A stretch of DNA of 64,000 nucleotides. Origin: Corbicula japonica (lineage: Eukaryota > Mollusca > Bivalvia > Venerida > Cyrenidae). The notes below the pieces were generated by a model. The model did not search any database. It was given only the letters and a program-made list of their open reading frames with translations, and was not told the DNA's origin. The position numbers and the translations under genes are program-made. Numbering within the stretch: position 1 is the first letter of the stretch; every line of letters begins with the position of its first letter. Below are positions 37,727 to 47,780 of the stretch, piece after piece. Location: positions 1,488,001-1,552,000 of the forward strand of contig JAZAYU010000062.1 in the NCBI GenBank assembly GCA_038501625.1. The letters are read 5' to 3'.

Positions 37727-38200
37727 ACTTCCGGTTAACCATAAATCTGACTTCTACTCATCGCACTCGTTCCAACGATACCAACATCACTATATTTTGT
37801 CAAAATATGAGCATATACTGAAATGATACGCATGACTGATTTTACTTCCGGTTTGACCATTAATCTGACTTCTACTCATCGTACTCGTTCCAACGATACC
37901 CAACATCACTATTTTATGTCAAAATATAAGCAAATACTAAAGATGATACGCATGACTGATTTCACTTCCGGTTTGACCAAAAATCTGACATCTACTCATC
38001 GAACTCGTTCCAACGATAACCAACACGGATATATTATGTCAAAATATGAGCAAATACTAAAGATGATACGCATGACTGATTTCACTTCCGGTTTAAATCT
38101 GACATCTACTCATCGCACTCGTTCCAACGATACCCAACATCCATGTATTATGTCAAAATATAAACAAATACTGAAGACGATACGCATGAATTATTTCACT
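37721..38200 (+). repeat. Tandem array, ~117-120 bp unit, four copies plus remnant, inside the Polinton derivative
   Basis: Units start GATTT(C/T)ACTTCCGG at 37721, 37838, 37958 and 38078, with a decayed fifth near 38190. Each carries CTCATCG.ACTCGTTCCAACG and ends CATGACT. The 143-codon frame crossing it is only the repeat read through, not a gene. Confidence 0.9.
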
Positions 38201-38445
38201 TTCATAAATCTACTCATCAAATACATTCCTGTGATAATATGCAAAAAAAAATAAGCTGAAGCATTTTGCTTTCAATAAGTCCCATACAGAAAAAAATACT
38301 CGATGTTTATCCTTCAATGTCCAGTTCATAAAGGAACCAACGTTTAGGATAAGTATCGATTTTCAACATTACGATCTTCGCACGTGATCTTCCGAATATG
38401 GTCATACCGTTTCCGGACCCTATTTTTAGACTCAGGTGGGAAACT

Positions 38446-38680
38446 CATTAAATCGTCGAAGTAGCAGTGAGGCGTGTTTATCTTGTGATCAGTCATAAAG
38501 CTGCGATTATTGGAAAAGTCATTATATCATGGAAAGAGCGTTGAGGCCTGTCTATTTTGCATTCAGGCGTAAAGTGTGATTGACGGAAAAGTCATTAAAT
38601 CGACGAAATAGCAGTGAGGCATGTCTTATTTGCGTTCAGGCGTTAAATGCGCTTGATGTAAAACTAATTAAATCGCCTAT
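38446..38680 (+). repeat. Tandem array, ~73-bp unit, about three copies
   Basis: The motif CATTAAATCG..GAA.TAGCAGTGAGGC recurs at 38446, 38520 (diverged), 38593 and, truncated, 38666. It is the second array inside the Polinton derivative. Confidence 0.8.
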
Positions 38681-38828
38681 GTTGGTTAAAATAACTAGCT
38701 TCGAAACTATGACGAGATTTCTTAAAATAGACAGCCAATCACAATAAAAAATGATGACACTGTTTCTAAATTTAGACGAAAGGGTAAAAAAAATAGATTG
38801 AGCGTGTGTCATTCTTGTTTCAAACACT

Positions 38829-39455
38829 GTTCAGGACTTACGGGAAAATACATAGTGAAGGGTCAAAAACGAAACAACGAATGACATTTTTGTGTTAATG
38901 CGTGACAAAAACTGTACGACATGTGACATTTTTGCGTCAATCCATGACAAATTTTGTTCAGGACCATACGGGAAAATACATAGAGAAGGGTCAAAAATGA
39001 TTCAACGAGTGTCATTTTTGTGTCTATGCATGACAAAAACTGTTCAGCATGTGACATTTTTGTGTCAATCCATGACAAAAACTGATAGGACCTTACGGGA
39101 AAATGTTTTATTACGTGTCAAAAAACGATTCGATGCGTGTCATTTTTGTGATAATGCGTGACAAAAACTGTTCAACGTGTGACATTTTTGCGTCAATCCA
39201 TGACAAATTTTGTCCAGGACCTTACGGGTAAATGCATTATTAAGTGTCAAAAACGATTCAATGTGTGTCATTTTTGTGATAATGCGTGACAAAAACTGTT
39301 CAACGTGTGACATTTTCGCGTCAATCCATGACAAATTTTGTTCAGGACCATACGGGAAAATGCATTATTAATGGGTCAAAAACGATTCAACAAGTGTCAT
39401 TTTTATGTTAATCTGTGACAAAACTGATCAAAGTGTGTCATTTTTGTGAAAAACA
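38829..39455 (+). repeat. Tandem array, ~128-bp unit, almost five copies
   Basis: Units start at GTTCAGGAC-like motifs at 38829, 38956, 39084, 39212 and 39340. Each unit has alternating GTGTCATTTTTGTG and GTGACAAAAACTG motifs that are inverted to each other, so a unit can fold into small hairpins. Short minus-strand frames here are repeat translations. Confidence 0.9.
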
Positions 39456-39562
39456 GCCACTTAACGGATGTGTGTTATTGTTAAAATTTTAAAATTATAT
39501 ACACGGTATATAACAACAACAACATTTTGCTCTATCAGATTTTATTTGACAAAATTTACATA

Positions 39563-39994
39563 TCATGCTTGTTTTTGTCTAAAATGCAACACTGCGTGCA
39601 GTTCATTTGTACTAAAGTTCACAGTTTTTAGGTTTTCGTCCAACATTTTAAATCGCCATGTCGAATAATGTTGAAATCCGTGCAGGCGACGGACGTAGTT
39701 TCTGTCTGTAAAACGCTCGTTGAGATACTTTGTGTATTTTCCCCTGACCTCTATGTTTCTTAGTACTTGTTGTTTGTCCCCATTGATGTAAGATTCTTCC
39801 AAAAACTCGCCACACATGTACAATCTGTCGCTTTTTGGCTCGAAACTGCAATCCATCGATATTTCCACTAATGCGCATTCCCATTGGTCCCGTAATGTGT
39901 TCACGTGATAAGGAACATCGACTAAAAATTGACCCGATGTATTCGTAAAACCTTCCGATTTAGCTATGGCCATGATGTACATGTAGAAATCCAT
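39563..39994 (-). CDS. MDFY-type protein, Polinton-associated, possibly virion-protein-like, C-terminally short
   Basis: A 143-codon ORF running from ATG at 39994 to TGA at 39563, the only credible gene in the Polinton derivative. It begins MDFYMYIMA and contains GQFLVDVPYHVNTLRDQWEC followed by ALVEISMD. The pattern of an MDFY start, a short polar segment, then a 'W-E-C/V-A/G-L-x-E-I' beta strand recalls the N-terminus of proteins carried by Mavericks and related elements in invertebrate genomes, some thought to be capsid components. That family memory is not verified here. It appears shorter than such proteins, so the C-terminus is probably lost at the junction with the tandem arrays. No signal peptide or membrane span is seen. 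The frame is open with no internal stop, unlike most transposon relics in this window. Confidence 0.6.
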   Translation of the reverse strand: MDFYMYIMAIAKSEGFTNTSGQFLVDVPYHVNTLRDQWECALVEISMDCSFEPKSDRLYMCGEFLEESYINGDKQQVLRNIEVRGKYTKYLNERFTDRNYVRRLHGFQHYSTWRFKMLDENLKTVNFSTNELHAVLHFRQKQA

Positions 39995-40255
39995 TTTTAT
40001 CGACGCTTACGATGCCCGATTCTTACATCGTTCACGGATGCCGGGGGGCGGAGCTAACCCTGTCTGAGCGCAAATCCACACGCGAGAGGCCGCGGATGAA
40101 TGAATACCCGCCGCGCCGCTATAAGACAGCCGATCGAGTTTGTCGCCGGCGGGATGCTGCCGTTTCCACTGCCGAAATAACGTTGCTGTTTCTTGAATTT
40201 CTCGTTCCCAGTTCTATCTGGCTATTTCCGTTGCCGCCGCGATAGGCGTCGCCCA

Positions 40256-40265
40256 CTTTATATAC
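40256..40265 (-). promoter_or_regulatory. TATA box upstream of the Polinton ORF
   Basis: The minus strand reads GTATATAAAG in a GC-rich setting (GGCCGG before, TGGGCG after), about 265 bases upstream of the ATG at 39994. It is a plausible core promoter for the surviving gene; a ~230-base leader is implied if it is used. Confidence 0.42.
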
Positions 40266-40375
40266 CCGGCCATTTTGTTATATATGCTGCCAACACCCAC
40301 TCTTACAAAAAAACTTTACTTTTAGGGGCGGGGCTTAAAGTCCTTTTGGGTGCAAATCCACGACAAAACCAGACC

Positions 40376-40733
40376 GAAATCATTCACACGGAACAAACGG
40401 GTTAACTCGGTTATTTCAAGTCGAAACCATGTCGTGTAAGGTATCGAACAAAACGTCTCAACATGTTCTATGCAATGCTATTGACATTTTCTCTCCGTCT
40501 AGAGCCGAGTCCCTGACCCTCAATGGACGCGAACCAAGCTCTAGATCGGGTATACGAGTCAGCTCCGTATTCTTCCGGGAGATCATGTCATTCTAAAAAT
40601 AACCCCGTGATGTCATTCTAAATTTAGAACCGCACATGCGCACTACCTCCAACATGACCTCATGATAATGAGTCATATCCAATATGGCCGCCGCGCATGC
40701 GCAGTCATGGGGCTGAACCGACCCCCTACTACT
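40376..40733 (-). repeat. Right terminal inverted repeat of the Polinton-type element
   Basis: Reverse complement of the left arm, including the NRF1-like site at 40691-40703. Homology stops sharply at 40376, where the left arm continues into the tandem array. Confidence 0.9.
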
Positions 40734-40850
40734 CCAGTGTTCAAATCGCTCTTGATCGCGCGTGTGATGTCTCTTTAGAATGATTTTACGATTAAGGCAA
40801 ACAGCCCAAAAAGTTAAATCATAGTTCGACCCTGATTAGAATAAGCAATA

Positions 40851-42105
40851 ATCGTGGGTTGAGCACAATAGGCTTGTAACTCCACTTTTTTTGAAATATG
40901 ACTTTTTTGCATAATATGGCTCATTTTATATTAATACATTGTACATAATATGATTAAAGAAAAATGTTTTTGAAAAAAAAAACACTAAATATTGCAAATA
41001 AGTCCTAAGGCTTAATTTCATATTGAATAAATTTTGTGTGCAATACGGTTGTAACTCAAGTTAATACCATGTTGCACAAAAAGGCATTGACTTAACTGGG
41101 ATGAGTTGTAAGTGGAATAGAGATGTAACTCAGTCTTTATATGTACATAATTTATAAAATATAAAATATAAGCATGAATTCAAATTGTCATTACTAGGGT
41201 TTCATTAACAGAAGTCCCCTTACCAGTTACCATGAACTATGAATGGCTTTAAACCAGAATGTTTTGAATGTATAGTTGTATTCAAAGATCTCTTTTGCAA
41301 TAAAAAATCATTGTTCTCATTTATGTCAAATTTTAAGTGGAAAACGGTTGTAAGTCATATATACTCAACAAAAATAAAAAGTATCCACTTTTCTATCTTC
41401 AACTTTGTAAAATTTGAAATTGAAAACTCAAAAATCTATATGTGACAAATTTTGCATTTCTGTTATCATTGCAAAGAGATAAAGTTTTCATGAAAATCTG
41501 CAGCCACAGCATAGTTATCTTTCCTTTTGTTATAATGAGGATTCCAGGAAAAAATCAGTAGTTCTTAAAAGTATTTACATTTATTTGAATTGAATCAATT
41601 TCTCCACCGCTTGTGATCATTAAAATAAAAAAATATTCATCAATAAGACAACTAGTCTTCGACAAACAACGCTAGAAATTCCAACCATTTCCAATTACCT
41701 CCCTTTAAAATGAATATGTAGTGTTTTGTAATTCATTATAATTTTTTTTTTCCACTGGCAATTGCTAAGTTCTTGGTGTGTAAGATTATGTTCATGAACA
41801 ACTAAACTTAAAAACAACTGAGATTAACTATCAAAACACCATTCAAAGCGTTCGTGATTAAATGAAAATGTGTGAATGAGAGTATCAGCATAAAAAGTGG
41901 ATACTTTTTATTTTTGTTCAGTATATTTATAAATATCTTTTTAGGAAATTATTTTTTAACATTTCTTCTTTATAAGTTTATATGCATATAAACAGAAAAG
42001 AATAAACATTCAAATATGAGAATCACAAATTAGTTTTTTTTGTTAATACTGAAAACTTTTTTAAAAAGTGACTTACAACCGTGTTGCGCTCAACCCACCC
42101 ACGAT
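40851..42105. mobile_element. 1.26-kb inverted-repeat element with a nested MITE
   Basis: ATCGTGGGTTGAGC on the left matches the reverse complement of GCTCAACCCACCCACGAT on the right, the right end having an extra GGGT. 'gttgtaa(c/g)t' motifs repeat near both ends and inside. The superfamily is unassigned. It is interrupted by the MITE at 41364-41921. Confidence 0.65.
41364..41921. mobile_element. Tc1/mariner-type MITE nested in a larger element
   Basis: A 29-base inverted repeat (CTCAACAAAAATAAAAAGTA at left, CTGAACAAAAATAAAAAGTA inverted at right) has one mismatch in the arm and is flanked by TA on both sides (41362-41363, 41922-41923). Confidence 0.82.
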
Positions 42106-42775
42106 ATATGCGCTGAGTAGTTTCCCTGATTTTCTCATTTCCCCTAACCAAGTTAGATAACGATGGCTAAAACAACCAAATAATCAAAAAGGCATAATAC
42201 ACATTTCAAACAGGTTTACAAATAGTTAAAATGGAATGGTTTGACACAAACAGCTCGCTTTTTAGGCCGTGTACACCTTTTGCTGCATTAGCAGCAATTT
42301 TTTACTTGTGTGGTACTGATAACACAAATTGATGACGTAGCTGTGAATCCTTCTTATTGAAAGGTTCTTGTTAACCTTTAACAATTTCATTGTGATCAAA
42401 GATTTCTTACCACTAATGTGGATTGCATAAAACACCTTTTTACTTTGTATCATTTAATTGCAACATCTATTTATGTCAGAAGTTCTCATGTATATGTTTT
42501 GTGATATCTAGTCTAATTAAACGTTTTTACTACATTGCTTAACTTATGTGGACAATATCCACTTCCCTCTAGCCAGGGATCTTTCATCCATGCTGATATT
42601 CTTCAAGATATCATAATTACATCATAGCCAGTCATATGTGATATTCAATTAAATTTACTACTTATACTTTATTTCATATCATAGGTCAAACAACTATTCA
42701 CTTCATATCTACAATCAGATGGATCCAACCACAACTTGGCTCAAGGACATTACATCATTAGCATGAATGTCGTCC

Positions 42776-43640
42776 GGCATTTGCTAAAATATGGAGTGGA
42801 GTGTTGGAGTGGAGTTGTGGAGTGGAGTCTGGAGTGCAGTTTGGAGTCAGATTTTGGAGTGACTTTGGAGTCAAAAATTGGAGTCAAATTTTGTAGTCGA
42901 AAATTGGAGTCAAATTTTAAATATTTGTAATTACAAGATTTCAAGAGTCATTGCTGATTCCATTACTTTCATTAGGTTGTCGGAAAAAAGAAAGTGTATG
43001 ATTAATAATAAATTTTTGCAGAATGTTTGCGTGTTTTAAGATTTCAATCTAGACTGTAAATTTTTGGTACAAGAAAGTAAATTTTTATTTTTTATGAAAA
43101 CAAAAATGCATAAAATGGCTTTCTCGTGGAATCTTAAGGCACTGTCTTGGAATTAATATTTTTTCCGAAAATATCTTTTATTAAATTTACAGCCTTCAAG
43201 CACATATCATAATTTTATTTCACAATCAAGTAGGTGCCCCAAAACATTAATTCACAAGTTAATGTAAACAAGAAAATTACTACAGAACATTAAAAATAGT
43301 TTGATACTCCTGAATGGTGGTACTGATTTACTCGTCTCGAGTTCTCTACAAATAATTTGTTTTAGATCAGTTCCAAAGTCTCAAGAGCCAGTTTTCTATA
43401 CAAAAACTATTTCCAGACTCTGTACAAAGATCATAAAACTCTAATCTACCAGATAAAATAATTAACGCTCAAGTTACCATATACTTCAACAATTTTACAA
43501 GGTGACTCCAAAATTTGACTCCAAAATCTCACTCCAATTTTCGACTCCAAAGTCACTCCAAAATCTGACTCCAAACTTCACTCGAGACTCCACTCCAACA
43601 CTCCACTCCAACACTCCACTCCATATTTTAGCAAATGCCC
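42776..43640. mobile_element. hAT-like MITE with GGAGT-pentamer arms, 8-bp target duplication
   Basis: Left end GGCATTTGCTAAAATATGGAG, right end ...CTCCATATTTTAGCAAATGCCC. TGTCGTCC flanks both ends (42768-42775, 43641-43648). Arms of ~150 bp are runs of GGAGT/ACTCC motifs. There is no transposase. The 8-bp duplication suggests the hAT superfamily. Confidence 0.8.
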
Positions 43641-44591
43641 TGTCGTCCACATATAACACGTGTGTGTTATACTTTTCTTGTTTATCACAGCCGTTTACAC
43701 TTGTTTTATCCTGTTTATAATTGTTTTAGTCGGTTAAAGCTCATGAGAGCTAATTTTTTTATTGTGATTGTTTTGCCGACTCAAAATACATCTTATTATA
43801 TTGTTTTGTAAAGCGAACTCGTACGGCGACAGCGCCTAGTTATGCAATGCAATGCAGGAGATAAGAAAATGATCAATTTCAATCAATTACAAATAAGGAT
43901 GAGCCAACATTTAATGAAAATGGGAACCCGAGGTAAAATAATATAACTGTAAATTTTAAAAGTCGCCGTTTAGTCTTAAGTGGTTTGATGATTTGTCTTT
44001 ATGGTTGTAACTTTTCTTTTCTGTATTTAACCAGTTGCGATATCCAGTATTCATACATAATGAAACTTTACAATATGTTATTGCCTGTCTAATTTGGGTT
44101 CAGGCTCAACTGAAATGTGTGAAAAAGTGTTTGCAGTAAAAGAATAATATTAATACTTAAAATAATTATATATTATTGTTGCTTGCGGACTATTTTTCAT
44201 CAGTGTATAAATATTGTTTACTGGAGGTGTTGTTAGGTCCCAAAGTTACAGGAAAATGCAATTTCTAAGATTGTTGAAACTGAGACTTTTATAGAGTAGA
44301 TATAGTTAGACTAAAATGAGGATAACTCAACAGGTTTGATATCATAAATTCATTTGTATTTCAATTATATTTTAGCTAGTATAAAAGAAAAATACTGATT
44401 GTGTTTTGTTTGCCCAAACAAGTTACAAATTGCCTTCTTGGTCATGCAAAGCAAGCAAAATACCTGCAGTGTTTCAGTGTTTCTGATCTGTCAATAACTT
44501 TTGTTTTAAAAAAATGTTGTTTTTTCTTCTTGCTGATTCACTGATAATGTCAAATATAACCACATGGACACCATCAGGGATTTTCTTGTTA

Positions 44592-45674
44592 CACTGCAAC
44601 TAAGTATTTCGCGATCCGTTATATCGCGATATGGGTGCATAGAATCACCGAAAAAGACCAAAAAACACCGAATAAGACCGAAAAATGGACCGAAAACCAC
44701 TTTATCAACCAAATTAAACATATAATTTATTTACAAATGTAAATTATAATTGTTAAAATGAACGATTTTTTAAGATTTTATGAAAATAAGACCGAATAAG
44801 GCCAGATCAGGGACCGAAAACAATGTAAGTCGACCAAAAACCACTTCTTAATGTATAATTAAGATATACATTCCAAATTTAATCATTTAAATTCATGATT
44901 TTAAAAGGATCTTATGAAAATAAATGGTTAAATTCCAATCATTAAGACCTAATAAGACCAAAAGATGGACCGAAAACAACTTCTTAATCAAAAGTCAATG
45001 ACCAGAACAGGGACCGAAAACCACTATATGTTGACCGAAAAGCACTTCTTAAACAAAACTCAGTGTTAAATTAGATAAATATCTTAAATATTATCATTTA
45101 AATGAAAGGTTCTTATAAAATAAATGGTCAAATACCGTCCATTAAGATTAAATAAGACCAAAAGAGGGATCGAAAACAACTTCTTAATCAAAAGTCAATG
45201 ACCAGAACAGGGACCGAAAACCACTATTTGCCGACCGAAAAGCACTTCTTAAACAAAACTCAATGTATTATTAAGATATAAATCCCAAACAAATCATTAA
45301 AATGAATTATTTTATAACAATGTTTTGAAATTAAATGGTTAAATACCGATCATTAAGACCGAATAAGACGTTGAAATTGTTGATGGCGATCTTTGTTTTG
45401 TACATTAGTTAATTGCTTTTTATTAAAAATAAAACTTAATAAAATATATAAAACAGTTGTTTAAAAAACATTTGTCCAGCACAGAATGTACTTCCTGATG
45501 TACCAGTAGATGTCACGGCGTGTTAATTATGCAACACCGCGATATACATGCATCTGACAGCAAAAACAAATGAATTCTCCTTGTTTTAGCCCAATTATTT
45601 ACTTATATTGCGCTCAGTTTATATCGCGGTTGGCGGGCTTGGACCCAGAGGTCGGCGATATAATGGAGTTGCAG
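44592..45674. mobile_element. Pogo/Tigger-like non-autonomous element
   Basis: TA-flanked (44590-44591 and 45675-45676). The termini CACTGCAACT and AGTTGCAG are followed inward by TTATATCGCGAT-type sequence, as in Tigger ends. The interior repeats 'gaccgaaaaccacttctt' and 'gaccgaataagacc' about five times, at ~150-180 bp spacing. The last ~290 bp are homologous to the inverted first ~240 bp of the element at 26987. Confidence 0.78.
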
Positions 45675-46288
45675 TATGTTTCTGGACACCTGCAGTTTTA
45701 CCAGTGCGTAAAATTTGTTGTTGTCGCCCCTAAACCCCACTTGCATTTTAATTCATTTATTAATTGAACAGTTAGTTCAGAATAGTGGTTAATGGGGGCT
45801 GCCGCCCCCACACCCCCGCTTGCATTAAATTGTTAATATATAATCATTATGCGAGCTCTGTGTAAACATGCCTACCAGTAAACTGCATTCTAGCCGATGT
45901 TTCCAACCCTTGAACGTAGTCTACAGCCCATTTTTATTTACATCTGATATTTTATCAATGATCAGGATACCTTACTTTGTATAACATCTGGAAATCTAAC
46001 ATCTGTTCGGTTCTGTAGTAGATTTCATATCAGGCGGCCACCACTTTAAAAACCCAAAACACTGTATTGGCATTGTGAATAACATTGTCACTCCTAAACT
46101 GGCAACATTGGTGTCTTCAACAAGAATCAGGGCACTATCTTGCTGACAATTGCTCAGTTCATTGGAAATGACTTGTATAAGTGGGAAGGTATTTAGTAGA
46201 ATTCTTATCTGGCGGCCTTGGTAGCTCACTTGGTAGAGAGTTGGCATTGTTAGCTGGAGGTCAAAGGTTTGAGTTCAGGTTGACACTT
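45675..46288. other. No exon recognised between two transposons
   Basis: 'gggggctgccgcccccacac' resembles a dispersed repeat, followed by a tRNA-like relic. The missing 5' exons of the LRR gene could be here or further left, but none is supported. Confidence 0.45.
46205..46275 (+). repeat. Decayed tRNA-like sequence
   Basis: 'ttggtagctcacttggtaga' resembles an A box and 'ggtcaaaggtttgagttc' a mutated B box. The hAT element at 46289 begins shortly after. Confidence 0.42.
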
Positions 46289-47519
46289 CAGGGGTTTTCC
46301 TAGCCTTTCTGAGGGTCCGGAAAACGGACCCTTTCCCAAAGCAAACGGACCCTTTCCCAATCCAAAATTTCTTCCATTTTTCCCAATTGAATCCACATAT
46401 AATTTTCAAAACATAAGAAACAGCGTTAACTTTCGCTTTACGTTGTAAACAACAACTGACTGCTTTATCTTGCACTATGCATGTGACGTCACAACCAGGC
46501 GTAAAATTCGCTAATCCTGGATAAATTTACACTACTCTAGACACGCCTATATTTCACAACAATCGGTACAATCTTTATCGCGAGATATTTTGATTCTCGC
46601 AAGTTTATGCGACAGCGTGATTACACAAACTGTCAAAACTGTCAAAATTGTGTCTTTGACAATTAAAAAGGTGTATATTTAGCCGTTTGTCGGCGCTTAA
46701 TTAATTTTTGACGATAAGTGATTAGGTAAGTTGATTGCCAATGCAATGATTGAATCAATTAGTTCACAGTTGTTACTTTAATCGCGTTATTCCAAATTAT
46801 ATATCTTACAGTACTGACTAATCCGTTCATTCTACGGAAAATTCGTCGGTTGAATTTTAAAATAATGTTTTAATTTATTGATCTATCTGCTTAATAACTG
46901 TGTTCAGTAATGATGAATAGATTTTAGAATGGATCATTTTTTGATACGAAGGTAACTATTAAGTGTTTTGCGATATTTTGTCTAAAGCAAAAAGGGAGAT
47001 AATAAGTTTGATTATTAAATTGACTAAAATACAATTTCAAAATCTCCGCAAATTATTTCGTATGCGCTAAAATTTTACTTAATAAATATTATATGAACAA
47101 AAGAGATGAAAAACAGCAAACATGTTTACAGATATGTAGTCCACTATTGTAAAATAAAAAATTATATATATACTATCTAATCATAATTTCATTTCAATGT
47201 AAATCATATATCTCAAGAACAGAAACATGATAGTTTGTGTGTTCTGGGCATATGCTTCTAGTAGCAAAAAAAAACAACCTTATTTTTTCAAACTATTTGC
47301 ATTTCAGACGGATATTGCCATTTATATACACAACAAAAGTAAAACAAAATGGGACATTCAAGTGCAAGTTTTGTTTGTGCTATGTATAATATTATGATTT
47401 CAAAATTCCCAAAACTTGTACTTTTGTCGATAAAAATTCCCAAAATGAAACATTTCACGCACTAAAATTTCCCAATTCTGGCCAGGGTCCTTTTCCCAAA
47501 ATGGCTAGGAAAACCCCTG
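46289..47519. mobile_element. hAT-like non-autonomous element
   Basis: The termini CAGGGGTTTTCCTAGCC and GGCTAGGAAAACCCCTG are perfect inverted repeats with the CAGGGG start usual for hAT. Subterminal GGACCCTTTCCCAA motifs recur at both ends. The flanks share only CACTT, so the target duplication is decayed. No coding capacity is seen in the 1231 bp. It ends 140 bp before the first visible LRR exon. Confidence 0.78.
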
Positions 47520-47658
47520 CACTTTCCAACCCAAAACTGCCACAGTTCAATCTTCCGGACTTGTAAAATAAGCTGAAAGCATGTACCATATTTTGTCCTT
47601 TTTGGGGGTGGTGGTGGCACTGGTTATATGTCTGGTAACCAGTAGATTCACTTGACAG

Positions 47659-47780
47659 AATATGATCAAGGCGATGATAAATCATTTCTCCCAGAACTCT
47701 CCCACCTCTCTCTGAAATCCAATCACTTCTCCCTGAGCTTAGCTGAGGGTGAAGTCACAATTCCCAAACATTTCAATGTG
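47659..47780 (+). CDS. LRR gene, first visible exon
   Basis: Encodes YDQGDDKSFLPELSHLSLK and on to IPKHFNV, containing one LRR strand (LSHLSLKSNHF). The donor is AATGTG/GTGAGG. The acceptor (GACAG) has a weak pyrimidine tract, so this boundary is less sure than the others. It joins the next exon in phase 0. It lies 140 bp after the end of a hAT-like element. Confidence 0.68.

Larger units (their letters stand above)
37370..40733. mobile_element. Maverick/Polinton-type deletion derivative with 6-bp target duplication
   Basis: The element is 3364 bp. Inverted termini of about 358 bp (37370-37726 and 40376-40733) are about 95% identical by eye and begin 5'-AGTAGTAGGGGG and end in ...CCCCCTACTACT. 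The six bases outside each end are identical, CCAGTG at 37364-37369 and at 40734-40739. A 6-bp duplication, termini beginning AG and hundreds of bases of inverted repeat are the diagnostic combination for Maverick/Polinton elements, normally 15-20 kb. No polymerase B, integrase, ATPase or protease gene remains. The interior holds three tandem arrays and one ORF. Integration must have used enzymes supplied in trans or predated the deletion. The high arm identity suggests moderate age. Confidence 0.85.

Noticed and set aside
37823..38254. 143-codon plus-strand frame with repeated MIRMTDFTSGL
   Set aside because: It is the ~120-bp tandem array, whose unit happens to be divisible by three. There is no start context and no domain, and the frame ends in decayed repeat.
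38863..39334. Minus-strand frames with repeated CHALTQKCH-like peptides
   Set aside because: Translation of the 128-bp array; the frames shift between units.
39648..39884. 78-codon minus-strand frame inside the Polinton ORF
   Set aside because: Out-of-frame shadow of the 143-codon MDFY ORF.
40012..40245. 77-codon plus-strand frame in the GC-rich part of the Polinton
   Set aside because: It lies in the probable promoter/leader of the minus-strand ORF, and arginine/proline richness reflects GC content. No domain.
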